Part shown: one piece after another, positions 24,790 to 33,257 of the stretch
Layout of the letters: every line of letters starts with the position of its first letter
Position numbering within the stretch: position 1 is the stretch's first letter
Assembly (NCBI RefSeq): GCF_047372505.1
Contig: NZ_JBKBEU010000001.1
Location: 744,001 to 808,000, forward strand
Direction of reading: 5' to 3'
Origin: Phaeobacter cretensis
GTDB lineage: Bacteria; Pseudomonadota; Alphaproteobacteria; Rhodobacterales; Rhodobacteraceae
DNA: 64,000 bases
Translations under genes and position numbers: made by a program
The notes under the pieces: model-generated
The model's input: only the letters and a program-made list of their open reading frames with translations
Database searches by the model: none
Told to the model about the DNA's origin: nothing

Positions 24790-25946
24790 CAGTTGCTTCC
24801 TCCACGGCGCAGTTCATTCAGCGGCAGATATGGTACCACGCCTTGGCCCTCGCCCGATTGCTCATCAAGGATGATCTTATCGACGCGACCCAGCACCTGT
24901 TCCATTGTTTCGAGATACAGGCGTTTGCGTGTCACCTCTGGTGCTTTCTCGTATTCGGTCAAAACCGCGCTGAAACGGCTTGCTTCACCTTGGGCTTCGT
25001 TCACGACACGCGCACGATAGCCTTCGGCTTTTTCCAGCAGTTCTGCCGCCTGACCACGGGCCTCGGCCAGTGCATTGTTCGCATAGGCATCCGCTTCATT
25101 CTGGCGACGGTCGCGCTCCTGTTCTGCAGCCTGAACATCGCGGAAAGCCGCGATCACAGAAGCAGGCGGATCCGCCTTGTCGAAGTTGACACGAATGATG
25201 TTAATACCGCTGTCGTAGTCGTCCAGCGTGAACTGGATCAGGTCCTGTAACCGCGATGCAATCGCGCCACGATCCCTGTTCAGAATCGGTGCCAGTTCAG
25301 ACTGAGCGATAATCTCACGCATCGCAGATTCTGAAACCGCACGGATGGTGGTCCGCGCGTCACGTAGGTTGAACAGGAATTGCGCCGGATCATTGATGTT
25401 CCAGACCACCTGGAAATCGATATCAACGATATTCTCATCCCCGGTAAGCATCAGACCCGCATCAGAGCTACGGCCACCGCCGACACCGATGTCTTCGGTC
25501 TGTTCTCGGGTCACCGGCAGGATTTCCTTGGTCACCAGTGGCCAGGGAGCAAAGTTCAGGCCCGGCTGTCCGGTCGAGGAATACTTGCCCAGGAAAAGTT
25601 CAACCGACTGTTCTTCCGGCTTTACTGTGTAAAAGCTGGCAAAGACCCAGAAACCAACCGCAGCCAATACGCCCAGCGCAATTGTGCCTTTGGTCAGCTG
25701 CGGGCCACCCCCGCCGCCGCCAGAGCCACCACGACCGCCGCCGCCAGTACCACCACCGCGACCGCCCATCAGGACGCGCAGCTGTTCCTGGCCTTTTTTC
25801 ACCAGCTCGTCGATCTCGGGGATCTGACCGTCATCCGGACGGCGTCCGCCACCCCGATTGTCGTCGCCACCTTGGTTGCTGCCATTTTTGCCTGAGCCGC
25901 CAGAAGAGCCTCCGCCGCCCCAGGGGCCACCATTATTGCCCGCCAT
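24789..25946 (-). CDS. hflK: FtsH protease activity modulator HflK
   Basis: Partner of HflC in the FtsH-regulating complex. The 385-residue protein begins with a cytosolic stretch of about 90 residues dominated by Gly (runs such as GGGRGGSGGGGGG) around the conserved helix DELVKKGQEQLRVLMG, then one membrane helix (IALGVLAAVGFWVFASFYTV) and the band 7 domain with VKPEEQSVELFLGKY and PGLNFAPWPLVTKE. The helix near 270-300 (QAAEQERDRRQNEADAYAN) is characteristic of the family. It follows gor by 69 bp on the same strand. Confidence 0.96.
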   Translation of the reverse strand: MAGNNGGPWGGGGSSGGSGKNGSNQGGDDNRGGGRRPDDGQIPEIDELVKKGQEQLRVLMGGRGGGTGGGGRGGSGGGGGGPQLTKGTIALGVLAAVGFWVFASFYTVKPEEQSVELFLGKYSSTGQPGLNFAPWPLVTKEILPVTREQTEDIGVGGGRSSDAGLMLTGDENIVDIDFQVVWNINDPAQFLFNLRDARTTIRAVSESAMREIIAQSELAPILNRDRGAIASRLQDLIQFTLDDYDSGINIIRVNFDKADPPASVIAAFRDVQAAEQERDRRQNEADAYANNALAEARGQAAELLEKAEGYRARVVNEAQGEASRFSAVLTEYEKAPEVTRKRLYLETMEQVLGRVDKIILDEQSGEGQGVVPYLPLNELRRGGSN

Positions 25947-26015
25947 ATGTGTCCAATCCCTATCTCGCCGCCCATCGCGGCTTGTTGTTCCTACCTGTGG
26001 TTTCTGCCTGAAAAA

Positions 26016-27371
26016 TCAAGCCGTCCGCACCGGTGTCTTCATCGTGACGAGTTCTTCCGACATGGTCGGGTGCACCGCCACGGTACGATCAAAGTCTTCT
26101 TTTGTTGCGCCCATCTTAACGGCGATACCCGCGAGCTGTATCATTTCACCAGCCCCAGGAGCGACAATGTGACATCCCAGAACCTTACGCGTGGCCTTAG
26201 AGACAATCAATTTCATCAGCACACGCTGCGCACGCCCAGCAAAGGCCTGTTGCATCGGTTTGAACGAGGTCGCGTAGACCTCGATCGGTTCCTGCTCCGC
26301 TGCGGCTTCCTCGCTCAAACCCACAGTGCCCATTTCCGGCTGGGTAAAGATCGCCGTCGGGATCAATTCGTGGTCAGGTCTGGTGGGGGTGCCATTAAAG
26401 ACAGTCTCGACAAAGGCCATGCCTTCACGGATCGCCACCGGCGTCAGGTTCACCCGGTTGGTCACGTCACCCACGGCATAGATCGATGGCACCCCGGTCT
26501 GGCTGTATTGGTCCACCACAATGGCACCGGCTCGGTCACGCTCAACGCCCAGCGCCTCGAGGCCAAGATTATCCGCTTTGGGGTTGCGCCCGGTTGCAAA
26601 CATCACCTGATCGAACAGGTTCTCATCGCCATTGGTCGCCTTGACCCAGATCTTATCGCCCTCTTTGCGCATCTCCAGCGCATTTGTACCCAGATGCAAA
26701 TCGACGCCCGATTGGCACATTTCTTCCGAAATCAGCCCGCGCGCCTCATCATCAAAGCCACGCAGGATCTGCGCACCGCGGTAATATTGCGTGGTCTTGA
26801 CACCCAGGCCATTCATGATGCCCGCAAATTCACAGGCGATATAGCCGCCGCCAATGATCAGCATGGTTTCAGGCAGTTTTTCCAGGTGGAAAATCTCGTT
26901 TGAGGTGATCGCCAGCTCCGCGCCCGTGATCTCAGGCTTGACCGGCCAGCCGCCCGTCGCGATCAGGATGTGTTTGGCCGTCTTGCGCGTACCATCCGCG
27001 AGTTCAACCGTATGGGCATCTGCCAATTTGGCGCGCTGATCGTAGGTCTCGACCTCGTTGTTTTTCAGGATGTTGCGGTAAATGCCCTCTAACCGGTCCA
27101 GTTCCGCATGCAGCTTACCCTTGAAGCGGTCCCAGTTGAAATTGCCCGGCGACAGATCCCATCCATAGGCCTGCGCATCTTCGACCATACCCGCGTATTC
27201 ACTGGCAAACACCATCAGCTTTTTCGGCACGCAACCGCGGATGACACAGGTGCCGCCGTAACGGTCTTCCTCGGCCAGCGCCACCTTGACGCCCTGCTGC
27301 GCTGCGACCCGTGCCGCACGCACTCCGCCGGACCCGCCACCAATAACAAAAAGATCGTAATCAAAGCTCAT
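26016..27371 (-). CDS. gor: Glutathione-disulfide reductase
   Basis: Reduces oxidised glutathione with NADPH in the cytoplasm. The 451-residue protein has the FAD loop GGGSGGVRAARVAA, the redox pair Cys42/Cys47 in GGTCVIRGCVPKKL, the NADPH fold GGGYIACEFAGIMNGLG with the basic residues of YRGAQILRGFD that favour NADPH over NADH, ATGRNPK, the second FAD motif YAVGDVTNRVNLTPVAIREG, and the catalytic His in HPTMSEE. The start at 27371 has GAAGG upstream; an ATG six codons earlier lacks one. It lies between rpiA and hflK, all minus strand. The GST gene nearby at 29.2 kb is a functional match. Confidence 0.96.
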   Translation of the reverse strand: MSFDYDLFVIGGGSGGVRAARVAAQQGVKVALAEEDRYGGTCVIRGCVPKKLMVFASEYAGMVEDAQAYGWDLSPGNFNWDRFKGKLHAELDRLEGIYRNILKNNEVETYDQRAKLADAHTVELADGTRKTAKHILIATGGWPVKPEITGAELAITSNEIFHLEKLPETMLIIGGGYIACEFAGIMNGLGVKTTQYYRGAQILRGFDDEARGLISEEMCQSGVDLHLGTNALEMRKEGDKIWVKATNGDENLFDQVMFATGRNPKADNLGLEALGVERDRAGAIVVDQYSQTGVPSIYAVGDVTNRVNLTPVAIREGMAFVETVFNGTPTRPDHELIPTAIFTQPEMGTVGLSEEAAAEQEPIEVYATSFKPMQQAFAGRAQRVLMKLIVSKATRKVLGCHIVAPGAGEMIQLAGIAVKMGATKEDFDRTVAVHPTMSEELVTMKTPVRTA

Positions 27372-27729
27372 TTCGGTCGCCCTTCTCATATCTTGCGCGA
27401 GGTATCACATAGCGCAGAGGTAATTGCCAGTCTCGCAGGTGGGGGTGCGGTACCGAGTTTATAATGCCCTAGGGCGTTTTAGTCGCGAAAGCGTGAAGAG
27501 CCCGTGAATAACCAGACATCAAAGGCCCCGGGTCGATGTATCCCGCGAGTACACTTCAGCAACCAACCGGAGCAATTAGAGTGGCACGCAGATTCACCAA
27601 CAAGAAGCCTCTTCGCCGACCATCAAAGGTCAGGGAAAGGCGCGTCTGGTTTGGTTGGCCAATTCGTGGTCATCAGCGAGACCCAGATACTGCCCATTTG
27701 GCAGGAGAACCCGCCTCAGGTATCCCACC
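27372..27729. other. Gap between rpiA and gor
   Basis: No gene is supported on either strand. A 10-bp palindrome GCCCTAGGGC lies at 27466-27475, about 95 bp before the gor start, with an AT-rich patch beside it; it may belong to the gor promoter region. Confidence 0.4.
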
Positions 27730-28518
27730 TCAATCACTCAGATCCTTAAACAGATTATCAGTCTCGACAAAATCCAGACGGTCGGTTTCCACGGTGCCTT
27801 CGTTGATGTCGCGCACCTCGACCTTGCCATCGCCATAGCCCACCACAACGGTATCGCAAATATCAATAAACAGCCCGTTTTCCACCACACCGGGAACTTG
27901 GTTCAGCACCAACGCCATCTGCCGAACATTGCCGATGCGGTTAAGATGCAAATCCAGAATGTGATTGCCTTCACCGGTAACAAAGGCAGCATCACCATTC
28001 ATCCGCAACGTTGTTTTGCGGCCCATGACCTCCATCGCCACCAGTGTTTCCTCCAGCAGCGCCTGAGTCGTCTGCCAGCCAAAGGGGATCACCTCCACAG
28101 GCAGTGGAAAAGCTCCAAGGCTCTCGACCTCCTTGGCTTTGTCCGCAATCACCACCATCCGGTCCGAGGCCGTTGCCACGATTTTTTCCTGCAACAACGC
28201 CCCACCGCCGCCTTTGACTAGGTTCAGATCCCGGTCGAATTCATCAGCGCCATCAATGGTCAGATCCAGCCATTTCGCCTCATCCAGTGTCTGAATCTCA
28301 ATCCCAACTTCATGGGCCAGTTCAGCTGTGCGCGTAGAGGTCGGCACGCCCTTTATGCGCAGCCCGTCGTTTTGCACCATCTCTCCGAGACAGCGCACCA
28401 GCCAGGCGGCGGTTGATCCGGTGCCGAGCCCGACCCGCATGCCATCCTCAACCATGTCAGCTGCGCGTTTTGCTGCAACAAATTTGGCTTTGTCGATCGG
28501 GGACAATTCTCCTGTCAT
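27730..28518 (-). CDS. rpiA: Ribose-5-phosphate isomerase A
   Basis: Interconverts ribose 5-phosphate and ribulose 5-phosphate in the pentose phosphate pathway. The 262-residue protein shows the phosphate loop VGLGTGSTAAWLVR, the strand LTIDGADEFDRDLNLVKGGGGALLQEKIVA (seen as TIDGADEFDRDLNLVKGGGG followed by ALLQEKIVA) with catalytic Asp and Lys, and the end GNHILDLHLNRIGNV, typical of RpiA. Length is slightly above the E. coli enzyme owing to a C-terminal extension. It is upstream of gor with a 358-bp gap. Confidence 0.97.
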   Translation of the reverse strand: MTGELSPIDKAKFVAAKRAADMVEDGMRVGLGTGSTAAWLVRCLGEMVQNDGLRIKGVPTSTRTAELAHEVGIEIQTLDEAKWLDLTIDGADEFDRDLNLVKGGGGALLQEKIVATASDRMVVIADKAKEVESLGAFPLPVEVIPFGWQTTQALLEETLVAMEVMGRKTTLRMNGDAAFVTGEGNHILDLHLNRIGNVRQMALVLNQVPGVVENGLFIDICDTVVVGYGDGKVEVRDINEGTVETDRLDFVETDNLFKDLSD

Positions 28519-28673
28519 GACAGCGACTCCATACTCTTGTTTATGGGTGTTATAAGCAACTTACCGCACCCGCGCGAGAGGTCATGCCGGTCCTGCCGGA
28601 GATTTCGCGCGGCAGTGCCGCCGCTTACTTGCGCCCGGGCAGCCTTGCGACCACCGGCCGCCACGCAAAACGG

Positions 28674-28985
28674 CTAAGGTGTCTCGAGATCAAAAACGAT
28701 TATTCCATCCGCACCGCCCACACATAAGTCACAAAGCCGCGCGCCCAATTCCTGATGAGCGGGGTGTTGGGCATAATGGTCCAAGGCACCACGATTGGAA
28801 AACCGGACTACGAAGCCTTCACTATAGTTCGGCGATTTCCCTTCAAAATCCCGATTTGGACCAGCATCAAAATCCAGCACGCCCGCAAGCCCGCGCGCAA
28901 ATGTCGCCAGTTCACTCAGAACATCGCGACACGTCTCTGAAGGGGCGTCCTCACGAAACCGGAAAAACACACAATGTAGGATCAC
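28674..28985 (-). CDS. Dabb family (stress-responsive A/B barrel) protein
   Basis: A 103-residue protein beginning with GTG at 28985. The pattern ILHCVFFRFRED at the start and FVVRFSNRGALDHYAQHPAHQEL in the middle are the two hallmark segments of Dabb domains, ferredoxin-like folds that form dimeric barrels. No catalytic role can be assigned. It lies 155 bp upstream of rpiA on the same strand. Confidence 0.85.
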   Translation of the reverse strand: MILHCVFFRFREDAPSETCRDVLSELATFARGLAGVLDFDAGPNRDFEGKSPNYSEGFVVRFSNRGALDHYAQHPAHQELGARLCDLCVGGADGIIVFDLETP

Positions 28986-29198
28986 AGGTACGACCTCCGT
29001 TCGGGCGATGACCGGTCACTGATGAACCTGTCCCGATACTGCCCGACCCTAGCTCCGCCTGCGCTGACAGAGCAAGGTCAACCTCATGTACAGACGCGCC
29101 GACCAGCCAGGCGCAGTGTTTGCGCAAACTGCGTGTTTCCTATTGGAAACGTCGGAAACGGGCGTTACCCATGCCACTAGAAACCTTAGAACGGCTCC

Positions 29199-29945
29199 AT
29201 GATGGATATGTACTGCCTGCATTACGCCCCCGACAACGCCTCGCTGGTTATCCGGCTGGCGCTGGAAGAGATGGGTCAGAACTATGAAACTGCTTTGGTT
29301 GACCGCCGTGCCGGGGCGCTGCATGACCCCGCCTATCGCGCGCTGAACCCTGCCGGCTTGATCCCTGTATTGGAGACCCCTGACGGGGCTATCTTCGAAA
29401 CAGCCGCGATTCTTCTGTGGCTGGGCGACCGCCATCCGGACTCAGCATTGGTTCCTGCGGCAAACAGCCCCCAACGTGCAGCCTTACTGAAGTGGCTGTT
29501 TCATGCTTCCAACACATTGCATGCGGATCTGCGAATACTGTTTTACCCGGGTAAATACATCGGCGCAGACCCCGAAACTCAACAGCTACTACAGGCCACC
29601 ATGCAGGAGAGGATCATGGTCCACCTACGCAATCTGGACGCGGCCGCCACTGCTACCCCTTCGCTGTTCACAGCGCCCTCTGCCCCTAACGGAGACGAAG
29701 CGTCATCGGGACAGCCCACCGTACTCACGCTGTATCTGGCCTGCATGATGCGCTGGATGGCGCTCTATCCGCGTGACAGCGATCGCAGTTGGTTCCACCT
29801 TGCCGACACACCCCAACTGGCCCGGTTGCTTTCCGGGCTTGAGAACCGCCCCAGCACAGCCGCCGCCATCAAGGCCGAAGGTTTAGGCCCCACGCCTTTT
29901 ACACAGCCGCATCTCGCAAATCCGCCAGAAGGATCAGCCACCTAA
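29199..29945 (+). CDS. Glutathione S-transferase family protein
   Basis: A 248-residue GST-like protein. The thioredoxin-fold domain is at residues 1-80: the start MYCLHYAPDNASLVIRLALEE places Ser15 (NAS) at the catalytic-type position, LNPAGLIPVLETPDG contains the conserved cis-proline of the glutathione site, and FETAAILLWLGDRHP carries the Glu-Thr pair that binds the gamma-glutamyl group. The C-terminal helical domain is normal in length except for a Pro/Ala-rich insert around 150-170. Substrate unknown. The stop overlaps the sdaA start (TAATG), so they form an operon. Confidence 0.9.
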   Translation: MMDMYCLHYAPDNASLVIRLALEEMGQNYETALVDRRAGALHDPAYRALNPAGLIPVLETPDGAIFETAAILLWLGDRHPDSALVPAANSPQRAALLKWLFHASNTLHADLRILFYPGKYIGADPETQQLLQATMQERIMVHLRNLDAAATATPSLFTAPSAPNGDEASSGQPTVLTLYLACMMRWMALYPRDSDRSWFHLADTPQLARLLSGLENRPSTAAAIKAEGLGPTPFTQPHLANPPEGSAT

Positions 29946-31318
29946 TGTTTCTCTCCGTCTTCGACATGTTCAAAGTGGGCATTGGCCCTTCGTCCTCGCA
30001 CACTATGGGACCGATGGTGGCCGCTGCGAAGTTTCTGGATCTGATGCGCACCTCCCCGTTCGAATTCCACGGTTTGCGGGCCTCGCTCCACGGCTCTTTG
30101 GCCTTTACAGGCGTTGGCCACGCTACGGATCGCGCCACCATTCTGGGGCTCGCAGGCTATGTGCCGGAATCCTACGATGACACCAAAGCGCAGGCCACTC
30201 TGGCCGAGATCGAAGTCAGCGGCACCGTTAGCCCCGAGGGTCTTGGCACACTCGCCTTTATCCCCAAAACTGATCTGGTGTTTGATTACGATCACGCGCT
30301 TGACGGCCACGCCAATGGCATGATCCTGATGGCAACCGACGCACAGGGCGATGTAATCCTGCGCCAAGTCTACTACTCCATTGGCGGCGGCTTTGTTCTG
30401 ACCGAGGAAGAACTCTCCGCCGGCAAAGACACTGACGATGGCGCGCCGGTCCCCTACCCATTTAAGTCAGCCACCGAAATGCTGGAGATGGCCAAAGCCA
30501 GCGGCAAAAACATCGCCCAGATGAAACGCAGCAACGAAGTTGCGCGCGGCTGCGCGGAAAGCCTCGCCAAAGGCACGGCCCGCATCTGGCAGGTGATGAA
30601 TGACTGTATCAATCGCGGTCTCGAACGTGACGGCATCCTGCCCGGTGGCCTGAATGTACGTCGCCGCGCCAAGGGCATTCACGACGCGCTACTGGCTGAG
30701 CGCGGCATGAACCTAAAAGCCCCGCACACTATAAATGACTGGATGAGCGTCTATGCGATGGCAGTGAACGAGGAGAACGCGGCTGGCGGTCAGGTCGTGA
30801 CCGCCCCCACCAATGGGGCCGCCGGAACGCTCCCAGCCGTGATACGCTATTACCTTGACCACGTGCCGGGTGCCTCCGAAAGCCATGTGGAGGATTTTCT
30901 CCTGACCGCTGCCGCTATCGCCGGCCTCGTCAAGTTCAACGCCTCTATTTCTGGTGCCGAAGCCGGCTGTCAGGCTGAGGTAGGATCAGCCGCCGCCATG
31001 TCCGCGGCAGGTCTCTGCGCCGTTATGGGCGGGACGCCGGAACAGGTGGAAAACGCCGCCGAGATCGCGTTGGAACATCATCTCGGCATGACCTGCGACC
31101 CGGTCAAAGGTCTGGTGCAGGTGCCCTGCATCGAGCGCAACGGCCTTGCCGCAATCAAGGCAGTATCCGCCGCCTCGCTCGCATTGCGCGGTGATGGCGA
31201 GCACTTCGTACCACTCGACGCTTGTATTGAAACGATGCGCCAGACAGGTGCCGACATGCATGACAAATACAAAGAAACCTCGCTCGGCGGTCTGGCTGTC
31301 AACGTTCCGAATTGCTGA
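29945..31318 (+). CDS. sdaA: L-serine ammonia-lyase (iron-sulfur type)
   Basis: Converts L-serine to pyruvate and ammonia with an oxygen-sensitive 4Fe-4S cluster. The 457-residue single chain has the N-terminal beta domain starting with FDMFKVGIGPSSSHTMGP and the catalytic alpha domain with APTNGAAGTLPAVIRYY, EAGCQAEVGSAAAMSAAG, LEHHLGMTCDPVKGLVQVPCIERN and a final Cys in NVPNC; the Cys residues in the last segments fit the cluster ligands. Its start overlaps the stop of the GST gene. A hairpin follows at 31339. Confidence 0.96.
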   Translation: MFLSVFDMFKVGIGPSSSHTMGPMVAAAKFLDLMRTSPFEFHGLRASLHGSLAFTGVGHATDRATILGLAGYVPESYDDTKAQATLAEIEVSGTVSPEGLGTLAFIPKTDLVFDYDHALDGHANGMILMATDAQGDVILRQVYYSIGGGFVLTEEELSAGKDTDDGAPVPYPFKSATEMLEMAKASGKNIAQMKRSNEVARGCAESLAKGTARIWQVMNDCINRGLERDGILPGGLNVRRRAKGIHDALLAERGMNLKAPHTINDWMSVYAMAVNEENAAGGQVVTAPTNGAAGTLPAVIRYYLDHVPGASESHVEDFLLTAAAIAGLVKFNASISGAEAGCQAEVGSAAAMSAAGLCAVMGGTPEQVENAAEIALEHHLGMTCDPVKGLVQVPCIERNGLAAIKAVSAASLALRGDGEHFVPLDACIETMRQTGADMHDKYKETSLGGLAVNVPNC

Positions 31319-31338
31319 CGCCATAAGACCCATTACGC

Positions 31339-31366
31339 GGGGTGTGCGACCAACGTCGTACACCCC
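31339..31366 (+). terminator. Hairpin after sdaA
   Basis: GGGGTGTGCGAC pairs with GTCGTACACCCC (12 bp, one wobble) around CAAC, 20 bp after the sdaA stop. No T run follows. The next gene starts 61 bp later, so it likely separates the two units. Confidence 0.6.
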
Positions 31367-31426
31367 CAACCTTACAAATCTCAACCGCTGCTTGCATCCA
31401 TCTAACGCCGCGTCTAGCGTCGCCGC

Positions 31427-32389
31427 ATGACACACGATCGCCCCTCTCTTGGTATCCTGCTCATGTTTGGGTTTTGCGTTGTTGCCCCCCTGGGCGACGC
31501 CGTGGCCAAACTGCTGGGCGCACATATTCCACTGGGGCAATTGTTGTTTGTCCGCTTCGCCGCGCAGGTTCTGCTGTTGGTTCCATTGATCTGGGCAACC
31601 GGACGGATGTGGCAGATGCGGGGGCGCGTGCTCTGGCTGACCTTTCTGCGGACCCTTCTGCATATCGCAGGGATCGGAGCGATGTTCACCGGCCTTAAAT
31701 ACCTGCCGCTGGCAGATGCGGTGGCGATCGCCTTCGTCATGCCGTTCATCATGCTTCTGCTCGGCAAATATGTCCTCAAAGAAGAGGTCGGACTGGTGCG
31801 CCTTATGGCCTGCATTGTCGGCTTTGGTGGCACGTTGCTGGTCATACAACCCAGTTTTGCCGAAGTAGGCCTTCACGCGCTGTGGCCACTGATGGTTGCA
31901 GTGGTTTTTGCCCTGTTCATGCTCGTCACCCGCAAGATTGCCAAGGACACCGATCCGGTTGGCCTGCAGGCAGTCTCGGGCACCATGGCCTGCGTCATGA
32001 TGATACCGGTGATGTTGCTTGGACAGGTTACGGATGTCCCGATGTTGGCGCTGGTGATGCCTACGCCCACTCAATGGGGGCTACTCGCAGCAATTGGCAG
32101 CCTTGGCACTGCAGCGCATCTTCTGATGACCTGGAGCCTTCGGTATGCACCGGCGGCCACGCTGGCTTCCATGCAATATCTGGAAATTCCGGTGGCCGCA
32201 CTCTTTGGCTGGTGGATCTTTGCCGATCTGCCCAACGGTATTGCCGCGGTCGGCATTGTAGTCACTGTCGCGGCCGGGCTGTTCGTAATACTGCGCGAAC
32301 GGCATATCCAGTCCCGTCAGTCAGCGGCAACCAAGAATAGCCTGCTGACTGAAGACCCACCCGTTGCCCCGGAGCAAGCGCCCGTCTGA
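31427..32389 (+). CDS. DMT (EamA) family transporter
   Basis: A 320-residue membrane protein with ten hydrophobic helices in two EamA repeats; LKYLPLADAVAIAFVMPFIMLLLG in the first (quoted as LKYLPLADAVAIAFVMPF) and LRYAPAATLASMQYLEIPVAALFGW (LRYAPAATLASMQYLEIPVA) in the second are the matching conserved helices. The last 40 residues are hydrophilic and Pro-rich. Such proteins export small metabolites or amino acids; substrate not assignable. It is convergent with the thiamine diphosphokinase gene, 24 bp apart. Confidence 0.9.
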   Translation: MTHDRPSLGILLMFGFCVVAPLGDAVAKLLGAHIPLGQLLFVRFAAQVLLLVPLIWATGRMWQMRGRVLWLTFLRTLLHIAGIGAMFTGLKYLPLADAVAIAFVMPFIMLLLGKYVLKEEVGLVRLMACIVGFGGTLLVIQPSFAEVGLHALWPLMVAVVFALFMLVTRKIAKDTDPVGLQAVSGTMACVMMIPVMLLGQVTDVPMLALVMPTPTQWGLLAAIGSLGTAAHLLMTWSLRYAPAATLASMQYLEIPVAALFGWWIFADLPNGIAAVGIVVTVAAGLFVILRERHIQSRQSAATKNSLLTEDPPVAPEQAPV

Positions 32390-32413
32390 AACAGGCTGCC
32401 GTCTGGCCTTACC

Positions 32414-33118
32414 CTAGTCTCGCACCGCTGGTTCAACACGCGTCAGTTCCGCATGCGCCTTTTCGACCAACGCTTGGGTAACCAGACCCAAACGCACTCG
32501 CGGCAGGATCACCAGCATCCCCGGACCATTCGCGCGCAATCGAACCGGCCCCTCCGCCCGGTTTGAAGTCCCCACCCGCGCCATCGGATCCAGGTGCAGG
32601 CCCTCGATGGGCCATTCCAGCCCCTCCGACCAACCGGTTACCTGCTGCATCGGAAACAGCGATACCACCTCGCCCGGTTCAAGCGGCAAAGCAATCTCGC
32701 CGCGCAGATGAAATACAACCTCCTGCGGCCCCAGCAGGACGCAAGGGCTCGGGTGGGGTTGCATCAGTGTATTGAAGCCAGCCAATTGATGATCAATCCG
32801 CCCACCCAGAAACCCAACACCCAGTACGACTGGCGCATCAATCATCCTCAACGCTTTGTCGAAGTCTGTAGTGGTCTGCTCTGCAACATGATGCAGCGCA
32901 TCTGAGGGGAGGTCTGCCTGCACATCCGCTGACAGAGAATCTAAATCGCCAATCACAGCCACCGGCATATATCCCGCCGCTAACGCAGCCGCCGCGCCAC
33001 CATCCGCAGCCACCAGTGTCGGCGCCAGCGCCAGAGCCGCCTCCAGATCACCGGGATCCAACGCCCCTGCACCAATCAGTGTCACAGGCTCAAACCGTTC
33101 AACAATAAGCTCTTTCAT
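32414..33118 (-). CDS. thiN: Thiamine diphosphokinase
   Basis: Transfers pyrophosphate from ATP to thiamine to make the coenzyme. The 234-residue protein has VAADGGAAAAL, the metal-binding AVIGDLDSLSADV, TTTDFDKALRM and GFLGGRIDHQLAGFNTL, the conserved residues of the TPK fold, then a beta-sandwich substrate domain. The start at 33118 (MKELIVERF) begins at the usual place; 15 more residues upstream are open but not family-like. The 140-bp gap to the divergent gene at 33258 holds its promoter. Confidence 0.92.
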   Translation of the reverse strand: MKELIVERFEPVTLIGAGALDPGDLEAALALAPTLVAADGGAAAALAAGYMPVAVIGDLDSLSADVQADLPSDALHHVAEQTTTDFDKALRMIDAPVVLGVGFLGGRIDHQLAGFNTLMQPHPSPCVLLGPQEVVFHLRGEIALPLEPGEVVSLFPMQQVTGWSEGLEWPIEGLHLDPMARVGTSNRAEGPVRLRANGPGMLVILPRVRLGLVTQALVEKAHAELTRVEPAVRD

Positions 33119-33257
33119 GCTGGAATTACTCGCAGAAAAGGAAACAGACCACAATCTGAACACAAAATGATACGATCAATTGCACGGATTCGGGCGGAAT
33201 TTGACCCCCTGCGCCTTCAACGTGAACGGCAATGACTTTGGCGAGGACACCTATCCG

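Noticed and set aside
30986..32074. 362-codon minus-strand frame
   Set aside because: Antisense to sdaA and the DMT transporter, crossing both genes and the hairpin between them; no domain pattern.
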